The notes below the pieces were generated by a model. It was not told where the DNA came from and did not search any database. It saw only the letters and a program-made list of their open reading frames with translations. Below, piece by piece: positions 23,195 through 33,164 of a stretch of DNA of 64,000 nucleotides. The DNA lies in NCBI RefSeq assembly GCF_003369915.1, contig NW_022881614.1, forward strand, positions 18,454,336 to 18,518,335. Reading direction: 5' to 3'. This DNA comes from Drosophila miranda (Eukaryota > Arthropoda > Insecta > Diptera > Drosophilidae). The position numbers were made by a program, and so were the translations under genes. How positions within the stretch are numbered: position 1 is the stretch's first letter; each line of letters begins with the position of its first letter.

Positions 23195-24862
23195 ATGAAG
23201 CTATACTCATTCTGGGCATTTGCAGTGCTCTGCCTCTGCCTAGGCCAAGAGGCCACCAGCGAGAGTAAGTTCGTTTGGAAAGGGAGCTGGAAGATCTCTG
23301 ATCCTAACCCATTATCGATCCATCATCTCCTGCAGAGCTGGTCAACTGCTATTGGGGCACCTGGGCCAACTATCGTCCGGGCGATGGCAAGTTCACGCCC
23401 TCCGATATCGATCCCTTCCTGTGCACCCACATCAGCTACACCTTCTTCGGGATCGGCGATGGGGACGAGTTCAAGTCCCTGGACACCTGGCTGGACATGG
23501 ACGATGGACTGGGTAAGTGACCTAAGCTGCTGAAGGTGCTAGCTTTCCTCCTGGAGATCTCTCTATTCGCTCTTTTTTGGACGAAAAGGCTTCATCAGTC
23601 AGACCATTGCCCTGAAGCAACAGAATCCCAAGCTTAAGATCCTGGCTGTAGTGGGTGGGTGGAACGAGGGCTCCATTAAGTACTCGGAAATGGCCGCCGA
23701 TCCAGGCAAGCGTGCCACCTTTATCTCCACCAGTTTGGCGTTTATCCAGCAATACGGCTTTGACGGTCTGGACCTCGACTGGGAATATCCCGGGCAGCGC
23801 GGAGGCAAAGAGGAGGCAGATCGCGTCAACTTTGTCACCCTTCTCCGTGAGATCAAGGAAACGTGAGTCTACGATACATCCAGAAGAAATTAGAGCTCCA
23901 TTCTTAGATCTCTCTCGTCTAAAACACAGCTACGATCGGTATGGCCTGGAGCTGGGCATTGCTGTTGGCGCGTCCGAAAAGTCGGCGAAAATCTCCTATG
24001 ATATTCCGGCCATTTCCCAGCTCCTAACCTTCATCAATGTGATGACCTACGACTTCCACATGGCTCTCGATGGCTACCTGGGCTTGAATGCGCCCCTGCC
24101 CGAGGTGACCGAGTCCATTGACTACTGGCTGGCCCAAGGTAACCACAACAGCCTGCCTTTTCCGACTCAGAACTAGCCTCTCAATCGGTACTTCTTTACT
24201 TTACAGGTGCACCCGCTGAGAAGCTGATCCTGGGCATTGGCTTCTATGGTCACAGCTACCAGATGGCCGATGCCTCACAAAACTGGCCTGGAGCCGCTTG
24301 CATTGGCCCTGGCTCCGCTGGCGTGTACACGCGAGAAAACGGATTCATGTGATACCACGAGATCTGCTTGAACAGCCTGTTCGACCAGGAGAATGGTGCC
24401 CCGTACGCCTTCCAGGGCGATCAGTGGATCGGCTACGATAATCCCGAGAGCATCGAGATGAAGATGAAGCTGGTCGAGTCGCGCAACCTGGGCATTGCCA
24501 TGATGTGGTCCATTGAGACGGACGACTTCCGCGGCCTCTGTGGAGAGTCATATCCCCTTCTGAAAACCATGAACCGCGCTCTCGGCAAGGAGGTGAGCGG
24601 CGGCGGCGGCGGAGGTGGTGGTGGTGGCAATGTGACACCAGCTCCCACTCCTGGTCCAACTCAGGACGGTGGCGGTGGTGGATCTGGATCCCCAGCTGGA
24701 GATTGCTTCAGCGATGGTTATTTCCTGCACAGCAGCGACTGCAACAGATTCTACCAGTGCGTCGGTGGCCTCCGCTACGATTTCGAGTGCACCCCGGGCC
24801 TCCACTTCGATGTATCCATCAACACCTACAATTGGCCGGAAGAGGCCAACTGTCCCTACTAA
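23195..24862 (+). pseudogene. Cht8: Cht8-like chitinase (GH18 + CBM14), nonsense codon
   Basis: Exons 23195-23264, 23336-23512, 23589-23862, 23930-24138 and 24207-24862 join in frame to 462 codons. In order they encode a signal peptide, a GH18 barrel with the intact catalytic motif DGLDLDWEYP (Glu acid/base) near 23761-23790, a Gly-rich linker (about 24595-24695), and a C-terminal CBM14 chitin-binding domain with six cysteines. Codon 292 is TGA (24350-24352) in the conserved GFM-YHEIC segment, truncating the barrel and removing the CBM. All splice sites are canonical. Apart from the stop the gene looks recently intact. Confidence 0.88.
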
Positions 24863-25431
24863 AATTAATGCAAAAATACAACCAAATCAGAGTTTAATCA
24901 GACTATAAACACAGAGATCTTTAAGTGGCCAAAAATACTGGCCGGACCCCTGCAACGATTGAAAGATAATCCCAGATTTATGACTAAACAAATTACGATT
25001 AGATTCCATGAACAAACAAAAAACACTTGACACTTAGTGCCAATAGTGCTCATAGTATTCAAAATTAGTCACTTGTTCACCGCTTGGCGGTCCGGCAGGT
25101 CTAGTGATAATGCCTTAACAAGCCATTAGTCAATTTCAATATTGCATTATTGAAAAGCGGAATAATAATGCAATTGTTCTCGAATCCATAATATTTTCCC
25201 CCTACAAGGCTATTCCATTGAAATGTATGTTACACATTTGGTACACATTACACAGTATAGTCTCGTAAACTGCTGTCACTGTCATTATTCATACACGACA
25301 TTCTTGGATTGCCTACTACCATCTGATATATTTTTAGCATTACCAGCAAGTTTCGATGAGAACATTTAGATCAAGTTTGCTTTGGACTCGAAATTTCAAG
25401 TTTTCTTCTTTTCTTTTGAATTCTGCTCATC
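24863..25431 (+). other. Intergenic DNA between chitinase genes
   Basis: Unique AT-rich DNA; a weak TATATTTTT word near 25327 could serve the following gene. No other feature seen. Confidence 0.5.
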
Positions 25432-27004
25432 ATGTGGTCACTTAATTGTGCGTTTTTGCTGATGATCTTTATGATCAGCGGCTGTGCGGCGAAGGGATGT
25501 AAGTACAAGGGGGGAAAGAGAGGGGAGTAAAGGGAGAGTAATGTATTGTTTACGCAGTTAAGATATTCTGTGAATACAATATGGCGTCTTTCGACTATTT
25601 GGACGAGAGCAAGTTCAGTAGCTGGGAAATTGATCCCAGACTCTGCTCGTATTTGGTGTACGCCACTGGCGTGGGTGTGGATGGGGAGACTGGTAGTGTG
25701 AAGATCACGGACAGACATGGAATATTCGATAATGGTGAGAATACTATAGCATATCGATAGAACCGTATCTAAACACCACCACCAACATACTTAGACCTTC
25801 TGAGCTTCGCTTCGATGACTCGGAGAGAAAACATTAAGCGATTGCTGGTCTCGATCGGCGGATGGCTAGAAGAGTCGAGCGACTTCTCCAAGATGGCAGC
25901 GGACTCTCGCAAACGGGAACGGTTCATAGCCTCGGTGATCGACTTCATATATGAGTGGCGCATGGACGGCATCCAGATCGACTGGCGCTATCCCACGCAG
26001 CGCGGCGGCAAGCCTGAGGATCGGAAGAACTTTATTTTATTGCTAAAAGAGTTAAAGACGATGTACGATAAATACGCTTTACATACCGCTCCGCTGCTGT
26101 CAAGACACTAATCAATATTCCGTTCTTTCCTAGGATCGATGGGCATGAATTTATTCTGATGGTGACAGTTTTGGGGCGAACGGACAAGAGCACCCTGGAA
26201 TACTATGACATTCCCAAATTGATCCAGCATGTGCATTATGTCAACCTGATGTTCTACGTCAATCGGGATCCGTATCAGATGCATCTCAGCTACAACGCCC
26301 CACTCTCTGGCAAAAATGGCGTGATTGAATCCGTAAAGCTCTGGAAGAAGCTGAGCAAAGCGCCAGGGAAGCTGATTCTGAACATTCCCCTCTTCGTGCG
26401 CTCCTACATTATGGAAAACCACAAGACCAGCGTCGGTTCTCCCTGCAAGGGTCCGGGCCTCAAGACACCGCTGACCCGCAAGTCCGGCTTCATGACCTAT
26501 AACGAATGGTGCGTACAGGCAGACACGTAGACGCAGAAATTTGACGAGCAGGCACAGGTGCCGTATGCCTATAAGGACAACCATTGGATTAGCTTCGAGA
26601 ATAACCGCAGCATCACGGAGAAGTTGAAGCTGCTGAAGTCCCAAAATCTTGGTGGCGCAATATCCTCTACAATCGATGCGGATGACTTTTCCGGCAAATG
26701 CGGAAAGCAACACGCCCTGGAACGGGTGATACTGGAAACCCTCGACCCCCAGACAGTCCTGGTGGATAGGGATCCTCCAACAGAACCACCACCCTTTTTG
26801 AAAGATGGCGTGTTTCGCGACATTAATGATTGTCAGCTCTACTACGTGTGCTCAGCTGGCCAACGATCCGACTACGAATGCCGCTGGCAAGAATTCTTCG
26901 ACGAGGCCAAGTCCGAATGCAGGCCCATGAAAGAGGTCAAATGTGAGGTATTGGAAGCCGCACTAAAAGCAAGAGAGTTATGCGCTAGTACCCTTTCTAT
27001 GTAG
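25432..27004 (+). pseudogene. Cht12-like GH18 protein, copy a, nonsense codon
   Basis: Exons 25432-25498, 25558-25734, 25795-26062 and 26134-27004 give 461 codons: signal peptide, GH18-like barrel and a CBM14-like tail. The catalytic motif DxxDxDxE reads DGIQIDWR, so both the first-position partner Asp and the catalytic Glu are replaced. The protein would bind but not cleave chitin by the normal mechanism. Codon 303 is TAG (26528-26530), where copy b has Trp. The CBM14-like tail lacks the first of the six usual cysteines. It is a tandem paralogue of 27643-29265, with matching exon structure and a nearly identical first exon. It is possibly the Cht12 orthologue, but I could not check. Confidence 0.8.
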
Positions 27005-27642
27005 AATTGTTTCATCACGGATGCTAACACCTTTCCGCCATATTGATTCTTAAAATTGTCAAGTAGCCCACACCTTTCATACATATACCAACCAAACTAA
27101 CATACTGTACCAGATACTGAGCATATTAAATCTAATATCTGAAAGAATTTGCGCTTTTCTTTTCAAACAACTAAAGGGTCCCACAATAGTTTCAGTCAAA
27201 GCTGAACGACAAGACAGCATATAGACATACTTACTATACGACCTCAGTCATGCCTTATTTGGTGCACTTCAAGACTTGTATACCTTTTAGATTCTAGGCA
27301 AATGAAAACACTTCTATTTGATATTTTATCCAGAACACAGTATACGATGCGATTACTGTCAGAAAAGCGTAAAAATGTTCATTGACATATTTCCCAAGCA
27401 ATCTGGTTGCATTTCTTTTCTTTGCCTTTTAGATTCGATAGAATTCACTATAACAGAATCGCCAGGACGGTTATTCAGAAACACATAATACTCCAAACTT
27501 TTCAACTCGCCTGATCTAAAATTTACAGAATATAAAACGGGAAAGTTACGAATACATCGGTTAAATTGAATATATTTGTTTGTGTTGTTTGGATTATTAA
27601 TCCCGTAAATTTCAAGTTTTAATCTTTTGAATTGTGTTCATC
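27005..27642 (+). other. Intergenic DNA with TATA box of Cht12-like copy b
   Basis: TATAAAAC at 27531-27538, about 110 bp before the start codon. The 60 bp before the ATG resemble the sequence before copy a, showing that the duplication included the promoter-proximal region. Confidence 0.5.
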
Positions 27643-29265
27643 ATGTGGTCACTTAATTGTGCGTTTGTGCTGATGACCTTCATGATCTACGGCTGTGCGG
27701 CGAAGGATTGTAAGTACAAGAGCGGAAAGAGAGAGGAGTAAAGGGGAAACCCAGAGAGTAAAGTATTGTTTGCGCAGTTCAGATATTCTGCCAATACGAT
27801 GTGGGGTCCTACTACTATAAGAATTCGAGCAAGTTCTTTTCCTGGAACATCGATCTCAGGCTCTGCACGCATTTGGTCTACGGCACTGGCGTGGGTGTGG
27901 ATGGGGAGACTGGCGAAGTGACGATCGCTGACAAGTATCTGCTGGTCGAAAATGGTGAGAATAGATAAATTCTACATGTGTACATGGGGGGATGGGATTC
28001 AACCTAACCTTCTCGGACTGTACCCTCAGATATGTTGAATGTCGCACACCGCCTCAAGCGAGACAACGTTAAAAAGGTAATGTTCACAATAGGCGGATGG
28101 CTAGAGGAGTCGAGCGACTTCTCTAAGATGGCAGCGGACGCTCGCAAGCGGGATAGGTTCCTCACGTCGCTGGTCGAATTCATGTACGAGTGGCGCTTCG
28201 ATGGCGTCCAGATCGACTGGCGTTATCCCACGCAGCGCGGCGGCAAGCCTGAGGATCGGAAGAACTTTATTCTATTGCTGGAGGAGCTGAAGATAATGTA
28301 CGTAGCTTTGAGCCACGGCACAGCTCTTGTGCAACCACTAATAGCTCCCGTTCTTCCCGTTCTCTAGTTGCCAGGAGCATCAATTTATTCTGATGGTGGC
28401 AGTTTTGGGGCGAACTGACAAGAGCACCCTAGAGTGGTACGACATTCCCAAACTGGTCCAGTATGTGAACTATATTAACCTAATGCACCACGACAATCGG
28501 GATCCGTATCAGATGCATCTCAGCTACAACGCCCCACTCTCAGGCGAAAACAGCGTGATTGAATCCGTAAAGCTCTGGAAGCAGCTGGGCAAAGCGCCAG
28601 CGAAGCTAATCCTAAACATTCCCCTCTTCGTGCGCTCCTACATCATGGAAAACGAAAAGACCACCGTCGGCTCTCCCTGCAAGGGTCCGGGCCTCAAGAC
28701 ACCCCTGACCCGCGAGCCCGGCTTTATGACCTACGGTGAATGGTGCATGTACGCAAGCTCGTGGACGCAGAAATTTGATGAGCAGGCACAGGTGCCGTAC
28801 GCCTACAAAGGCAACCATTGGATTAGCTACGAGAATGCCCGCAGCATCTGGGCGAAGATGCATCTGCTGAAGTCAAATAACCTGGGCGGCGCCATGGCCT
28901 GGACGATCGATTCGGATGACTATCACGGCAAGTGCGGAGAGAGCCACAGCCTGGGACGTGTCATCCTCACCGCCCTTGGTGACGTCAGTATTCTGGCTCC
29001 CGAAGAGCCCACAACGGAGTCAATGGGTCTCTGCCCGAAAAATGGGTTCTTTCGCCAACTCTGGGATTGGCAGCTCTACTACGAGTGCCGCAATGGAGAG
29101 CGCATCGACTACGAGTGCCTGGAGGGCTTCTACTTCGATGAGTCCAGGATCGAATGCATGCCAAAGGCGATGGTGAAGTGTGATCAGAACTTTGTCACCT
29201 GGCGACCGGGCCAGCCGCTCTACAACTTCGAGAACATGCCTTTGAATCTCAAGATTGTCGAATAG
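27643..29265 (+). CDS. Cht12-like GH18 protein, copy b, catalytically altered
   Basis: Exons 27643-27709, 27778-27954, 28030-28297 and 28368-29265 join to 470 codons with no interruption, making this the only open gene of the five GH18 genes here. It has a signal peptide (about residues 1-21), a GH18 barrel whose active-site motif reads DGVQIDWR instead of DGLDLDWE, and a CBM14-like C-terminal region in which the second usual cysteine is Trp (DWQLYY). Loss of the Glu acid/base implies a chitinase-like lectin or signalling protein, comparable to the Idgf proteins, and not a hydrolase. It is secreted by prediction; the site of action (gut or cuticle) is unknown. D. melanogaster Cht12 is the likely relative. 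Confidence 0.85.
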
Positions 29266-29325
29266 CCCGATAAGTATTAAGTGTATCAAATAGAAAACAT
29301 CGAAACGGATAAAATGTGGACATGG

Positions 29326-30882
29326 TTAGCACTTTACTGAGGCCGAGTAGTTACAGCCGTCAGTGTGGGGGCGAAGCTGAGCCCAGTGGGGCATTCGAAG
29401 CTGTGGGTAATCCCTCCATTGCAGTAGTAGAACTTGGAGCAGTTGTGGGGTTCACGTACAAAGCCAGTCGGGCCATCAGCCAGGCAGCTGAATCCCTCTT
29501 TCTCCTCCTCCTCATCCAACTCCTTACTCGGTTCGGGAGTCAGACCTGTGGGGGTGTCGCTGCCGAACAGCACTCGATTGATCGCGTGGACCAAGGGGCA
29601 GCGTTCCTGGCCGCAGGTGCCATGAAAATCGTCGGATTCCAGGGACCAGATCATGATGCCGCCCAAGTGGTGATCCACCACATACTGGGCCTTGAGAGAC
29701 TGCGTGGATTCTCATAGCCCACCCACTGACGCTGCCTGTAGGCATAGGGAACCTGCTGGTCCGTCTCCCACTTCTCGGTCCAATCCTCCTGCTGCATCAG
29801 CTCGCAGAGCTCGTTGTAGCCTAGAACGCCCGGTTCGCGGGAATATTTTCCAGCAATTCCGCGTCCAATGTGCGGAGAACCCGGCTCATGGCTATCGGCC
29901 GAAGCCAAGGTGAAGGAGCGTCCATAAAAGGGGACACCAAGAACCAGTTTCTCCGGTGGAGCACCCGCATTCAGCCAGTACTTGAAGATGGCATCCACAT
30001 TGAGCTGCTTCTGGCGTTCGCTTTTATCGCTGGCAGCGGGATACAGGGGGCATTGATGCCGACCACCTCATACCAGGGCACATGAAGATCGTAGGCCATC
30101 ACATTGATCAGGTCCAGATAGGGGACTATGGCTGGGATTTCATAAGATGTTTCGGCAGAGAACTGAGCTGATCCGACGGCGGCACTGAGAATATAGCTAA
30201 AGGGTTCGAGCCTGGGAAACGTGGAGTGCTCGTGTCAGACAGCAGAACAGTCTATGAACAGACATCCCATATACATTACCCCTCTTTAAGTTCCTTCAGC
30301 AAGGTAATATAGTTGGTGCAATTCTCGTTATCCAGGCTATGACGCTGACCCGGATATTCCCAGTCCAGATCCAGCCCGTCGAAGCCGTGTCGCTGCAGAA
30401 AGTGGGCCACATCATTCACAAAACGAGCCCGCTTCTCGGCATCTGCGGCCACGATTGAGAACTTCTTTGAGCCCTCGTTCCAGCCGCCAATGGCCGCCAA
30501 CGTTTTCAGTGTGGGATTTTTGAGCTTGAGGGCGTTGAAGCTCTTGATGTTGCCACGGCCACTGTTGTCCTCCAAGTCGAGATAGGAGTCGATGACGCGC
30601 AGTTGTCCGCTCTCCTCGATGCCCAGGAAGGCATATATTTAGTGGGTGCACAGAAACGGATCGATATCCTCTACACCGAACTGGCCTGTGCCTGGTCGGT
30701 ACACTGACCAGGTGCCCTGATAGCAGACGAAGTGCTCTGCAAACGTTGGGATTAGGCATCGTTGGCCATCGGAGGGTAGATGGTGACTACTTACTTGACA
30801 CATTGCCTTGAGCGACTGACGATGCAGCCTACAGGACTGCCCCAAGCAGCAGCACTAGAATTTCCGATGATCGTATCCACAT
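29326..30882 (-). pseudogene. Cht4: Cht4-like chitinase (GH18 + CBM14), multiple lesions
   Basis: Minus-strand exons 30882-30795, 30736-30280 and 30211-29326. The barrel motif DGLDLDWEYP is intact (near 30370) and a CBM14 tail follows an acidic linker. Lesions: TAG in the signal peptide at codon 18 (30831-30829); TAA at codon 62 (30641-30639); one base missing in the C-run at 30046-30050; a 2-bp insertion at about 29694-29699; one base missing near 29355 that replaces the last CBM14 cysteines. The conserved MAYDLHGxW region also reads HVPWY. This is the most decayed chitinase of the cluster. The symbol is by remembered similarity. Confidence 0.85.
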
Positions 30883-30935
30883 TTCTCTTTGTGAAACTCG
30901 TTCTGCATTGATCGAACTTTCCGTCGAGATTGCGA

Positions 30936-30965
30936 CTTTTATACGAACGAGATTATTGATAAGGA
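30936..30965 (-). promoter_or_regulatory. TATA box and GATA site of the Cht4-like gene
   Basis: On the minus strand TATAAAAG is at 30943-30936, about 55 bp before the start codon; a GATAAGG word lies just upstream (about 30957-30963). The core promoter thus survives although the coding sequence is dead. Confidence 0.55.
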
Positions 30966-31169
30966 GTGCAAGTCGTTGTAAAATGTATTTACGTTATTTA
31001 CTTTAGCAAAGAACATAATCGAAGTGTTCATATACTTGCGCCGGACAGCAAGGCAAACACAGGTCCAACACGATTACACACTTAAGGAGGTTGAAGGCCA
31101 ATGCCTGGTCTCCGAAACAATAATAACTAAACGCTAGCGCTGGCCCAAACCCAGCGACGACGAGAGCCT

Positions 31170-31689
31170 CTAGAACTTCTTCAGCTTGGAGAGTTGATTG
31201 TTGCGGCGCAGGGCCAGCTTTCGCAGCCGTCTCCAGTATTGCTTCGAATTGGGATCGAGCTCGTCCAGGGGTATTATCCGCTCTGTGTTAAGGGTCCACA
31301 GCCAGTCGGGGTATTCTGCATCCGGTTTGATCTGAAGGTACACCAAAACGATGGGAGCTTGATAGTCTCATACCCTCTCCGGGGCACTCACCTCGACGTC
31401 CTGGCCAGTCTTTAGGTAGTTACTGCCACAAACATAGCCCACCAGTTTGTTGGCGTCTGTTTCTACTGGAATGACCTTCTTTTCCATAATGGGTCCAAGC
31501 TTTCCCAGCTTCTTCTTTTTCGCCGCTGCATTGCACGGATAAAGGTAGAGTTGATCTGATTTACGATTTCTGAGATTGAGGCTCACCTGGTGCCGCCGGC
31601 TTGGCAGCGTAACAACGTGTTGATGTTGCCAGTGCTGGAGCGATCACACGCTATCTCAGCATAGCTAATGCCGCAGTTAAGCTACTCAT
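31170..31689 (-). pseudogene. mRpL54: Mitochondrial large-subunit ribosomal protein L54, nonsense codon
   Basis: Minus-strand exons 31689-31587, 31525-31392 and 31331-31170 join to 133 codons. The conserved L54 segment GQDVEIKPDAEYPDWLW and the basic tail ending LSKLKKF are clear, so the protein would join the mitochondrial 39S ribosomal subunit. Codon 13, inside the N-terminal mitochondrial targeting peptide, is TAG (31653-31651). The next in-frame Met lies beyond the targeting region (IMEKK), so an imported protein is unlikely. All other residues and splice sites look intact, so the inactivation is recent. An LTR element now starts about 190 bp upstream. Confidence 0.85.
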
Positions 31690-31882
31690 ATTTATGCACT
31701 CCTGGTTTCGCTTCAATTTAATTGAAAAATAACCATTTAATTGCTGAAACTTCTGTTTTGTTGTATAATCTGCGAACGCGGCAACACTCCAGCCCTGGTA
31801 TGCGAAGGTATGGCCACGCCACAACATAGAGATGGACTCTCACGAGATATATCGCTAATCAAATTTAAACTCCGACATAAAT

Positions 31883-33022
31883 TGTTATGATCCGCCTCTT
31901 TGCCACCCTGGCCTATCGTTCCCAGCTAGCTCACGGGGAAGTCAGGGGTGTTTCCGACCCGATAAGTCAGGGGACGGATTGAACAAAACAAAAAAACATA
32001 CAAAAAAAACAAATCTAATTTATAGGACAGACTTGTCCTCGTTGGCACTTTCGTCAGCGGTGATAGTTGGTTTCGTTATCCCTAGCAGGGTCCCACCCTT
32101 CCATGAGCGCCACCTTTTGAATTCGCTCCCTTTTCATATTCAGGGTCCCGCTCTTCTTCTCGCTCTCGTCCCACCCAACTACCGTTTTCTATTCACTCAT
32201 GACTCTTTTCAAATATTCCTTTTATATCCATTATATTTTCTTATTTATCTTGAACATTATTAATTAATAATAATTAATAATCTAGGTTTATATAAAGGAA
32301 ACAAATACTAACCCAAAAATACTAACAAAAAAAAAATAAACCCTATTTCGGCCGAGTTGGCAGCCCCCTTTGATAGAAGTTGTTGCTTCCTGATGCTTGC
32401 TGATGTTTACGTTTGATCGTGGTGTTTTTTTATATGATCGTGATATATTGTTTAATTGTGGGTCGGACGGGTGTAGATGTGCAAAATGTGGTGATGTTAT
32501 GTGAATGAGGGTATACATGCGTGGGTTGTGTGTGATGTGGGTGGATGAAGGTGGGTGTGTGTGAATCGTGTGGGTGTATTTCTGCTTTGAAGTCCGGATT
32601 CTTTCCCCGGGGGGGGGGGGGGCTGGTGTGTGGGGACAGAAACGTGTCTCCAGTCGGTGCTCCGCTGACGGTTCCTTGGTGCCGGTGCTCCGCTGACGGT
32701 TCTCGCATCAGTTTTCCAGCCTGGCCAGTACCGGGATGCTGCTGCCGATGTCCGCCGCTTCTGCTGATGTTGATGCCTGCCGCTGATGTCTTGGTGGGAT
32801 CGTCGTCTCAACGATCACCGATTTTGTTTCCTTTTTTTCTTTCAGGGCACGTGCGGCCTCCACTCTTCTCCACCGGAAACTCTTCTTTTTTTTCTTCCTC
32901 GCCCCGTTTCCTTTTCTCCCACGCAACTCTGCCACTGCTTCCCAGGATCCACTGTAGATGCCGCTGTCTCTTTCTTCTCCAGCCCTGATACCTATCGGCT
33001 CTCTCCAAAACCGCCCATAACA
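31883..33022 (-). repeat. 3' LTR of Osvaldo-like element
   Basis: About 1140 bp. Compared with the other LTR it has about 17 extra bases near 32018-32035 and a longer G-run (13 Gs near 32611), and lacks a short GATGTGTTAT duplication near 39690. Confidence 0.9.
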
Positions 33023-33164
33023 CCACACTACCGTTTCCAGGATTACTCCGCCGAAACGGGAGTGCCAAGCTGGCGGGCTTTTTCAATTAAGGGGCCCCAA
33101 ACGTAGGCCATCGCCCACACCCTGAGATTGAGAGTCTCTGGCTCCATCGACTGAGATGCCTGGG

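Noticed and set aside
32600-32630. Run of 13 Gs as a regulatory G-quadruplex
   Set aside because: The other LTR has 7 Gs at the same spot; a single homopolymer that varies by slippage.
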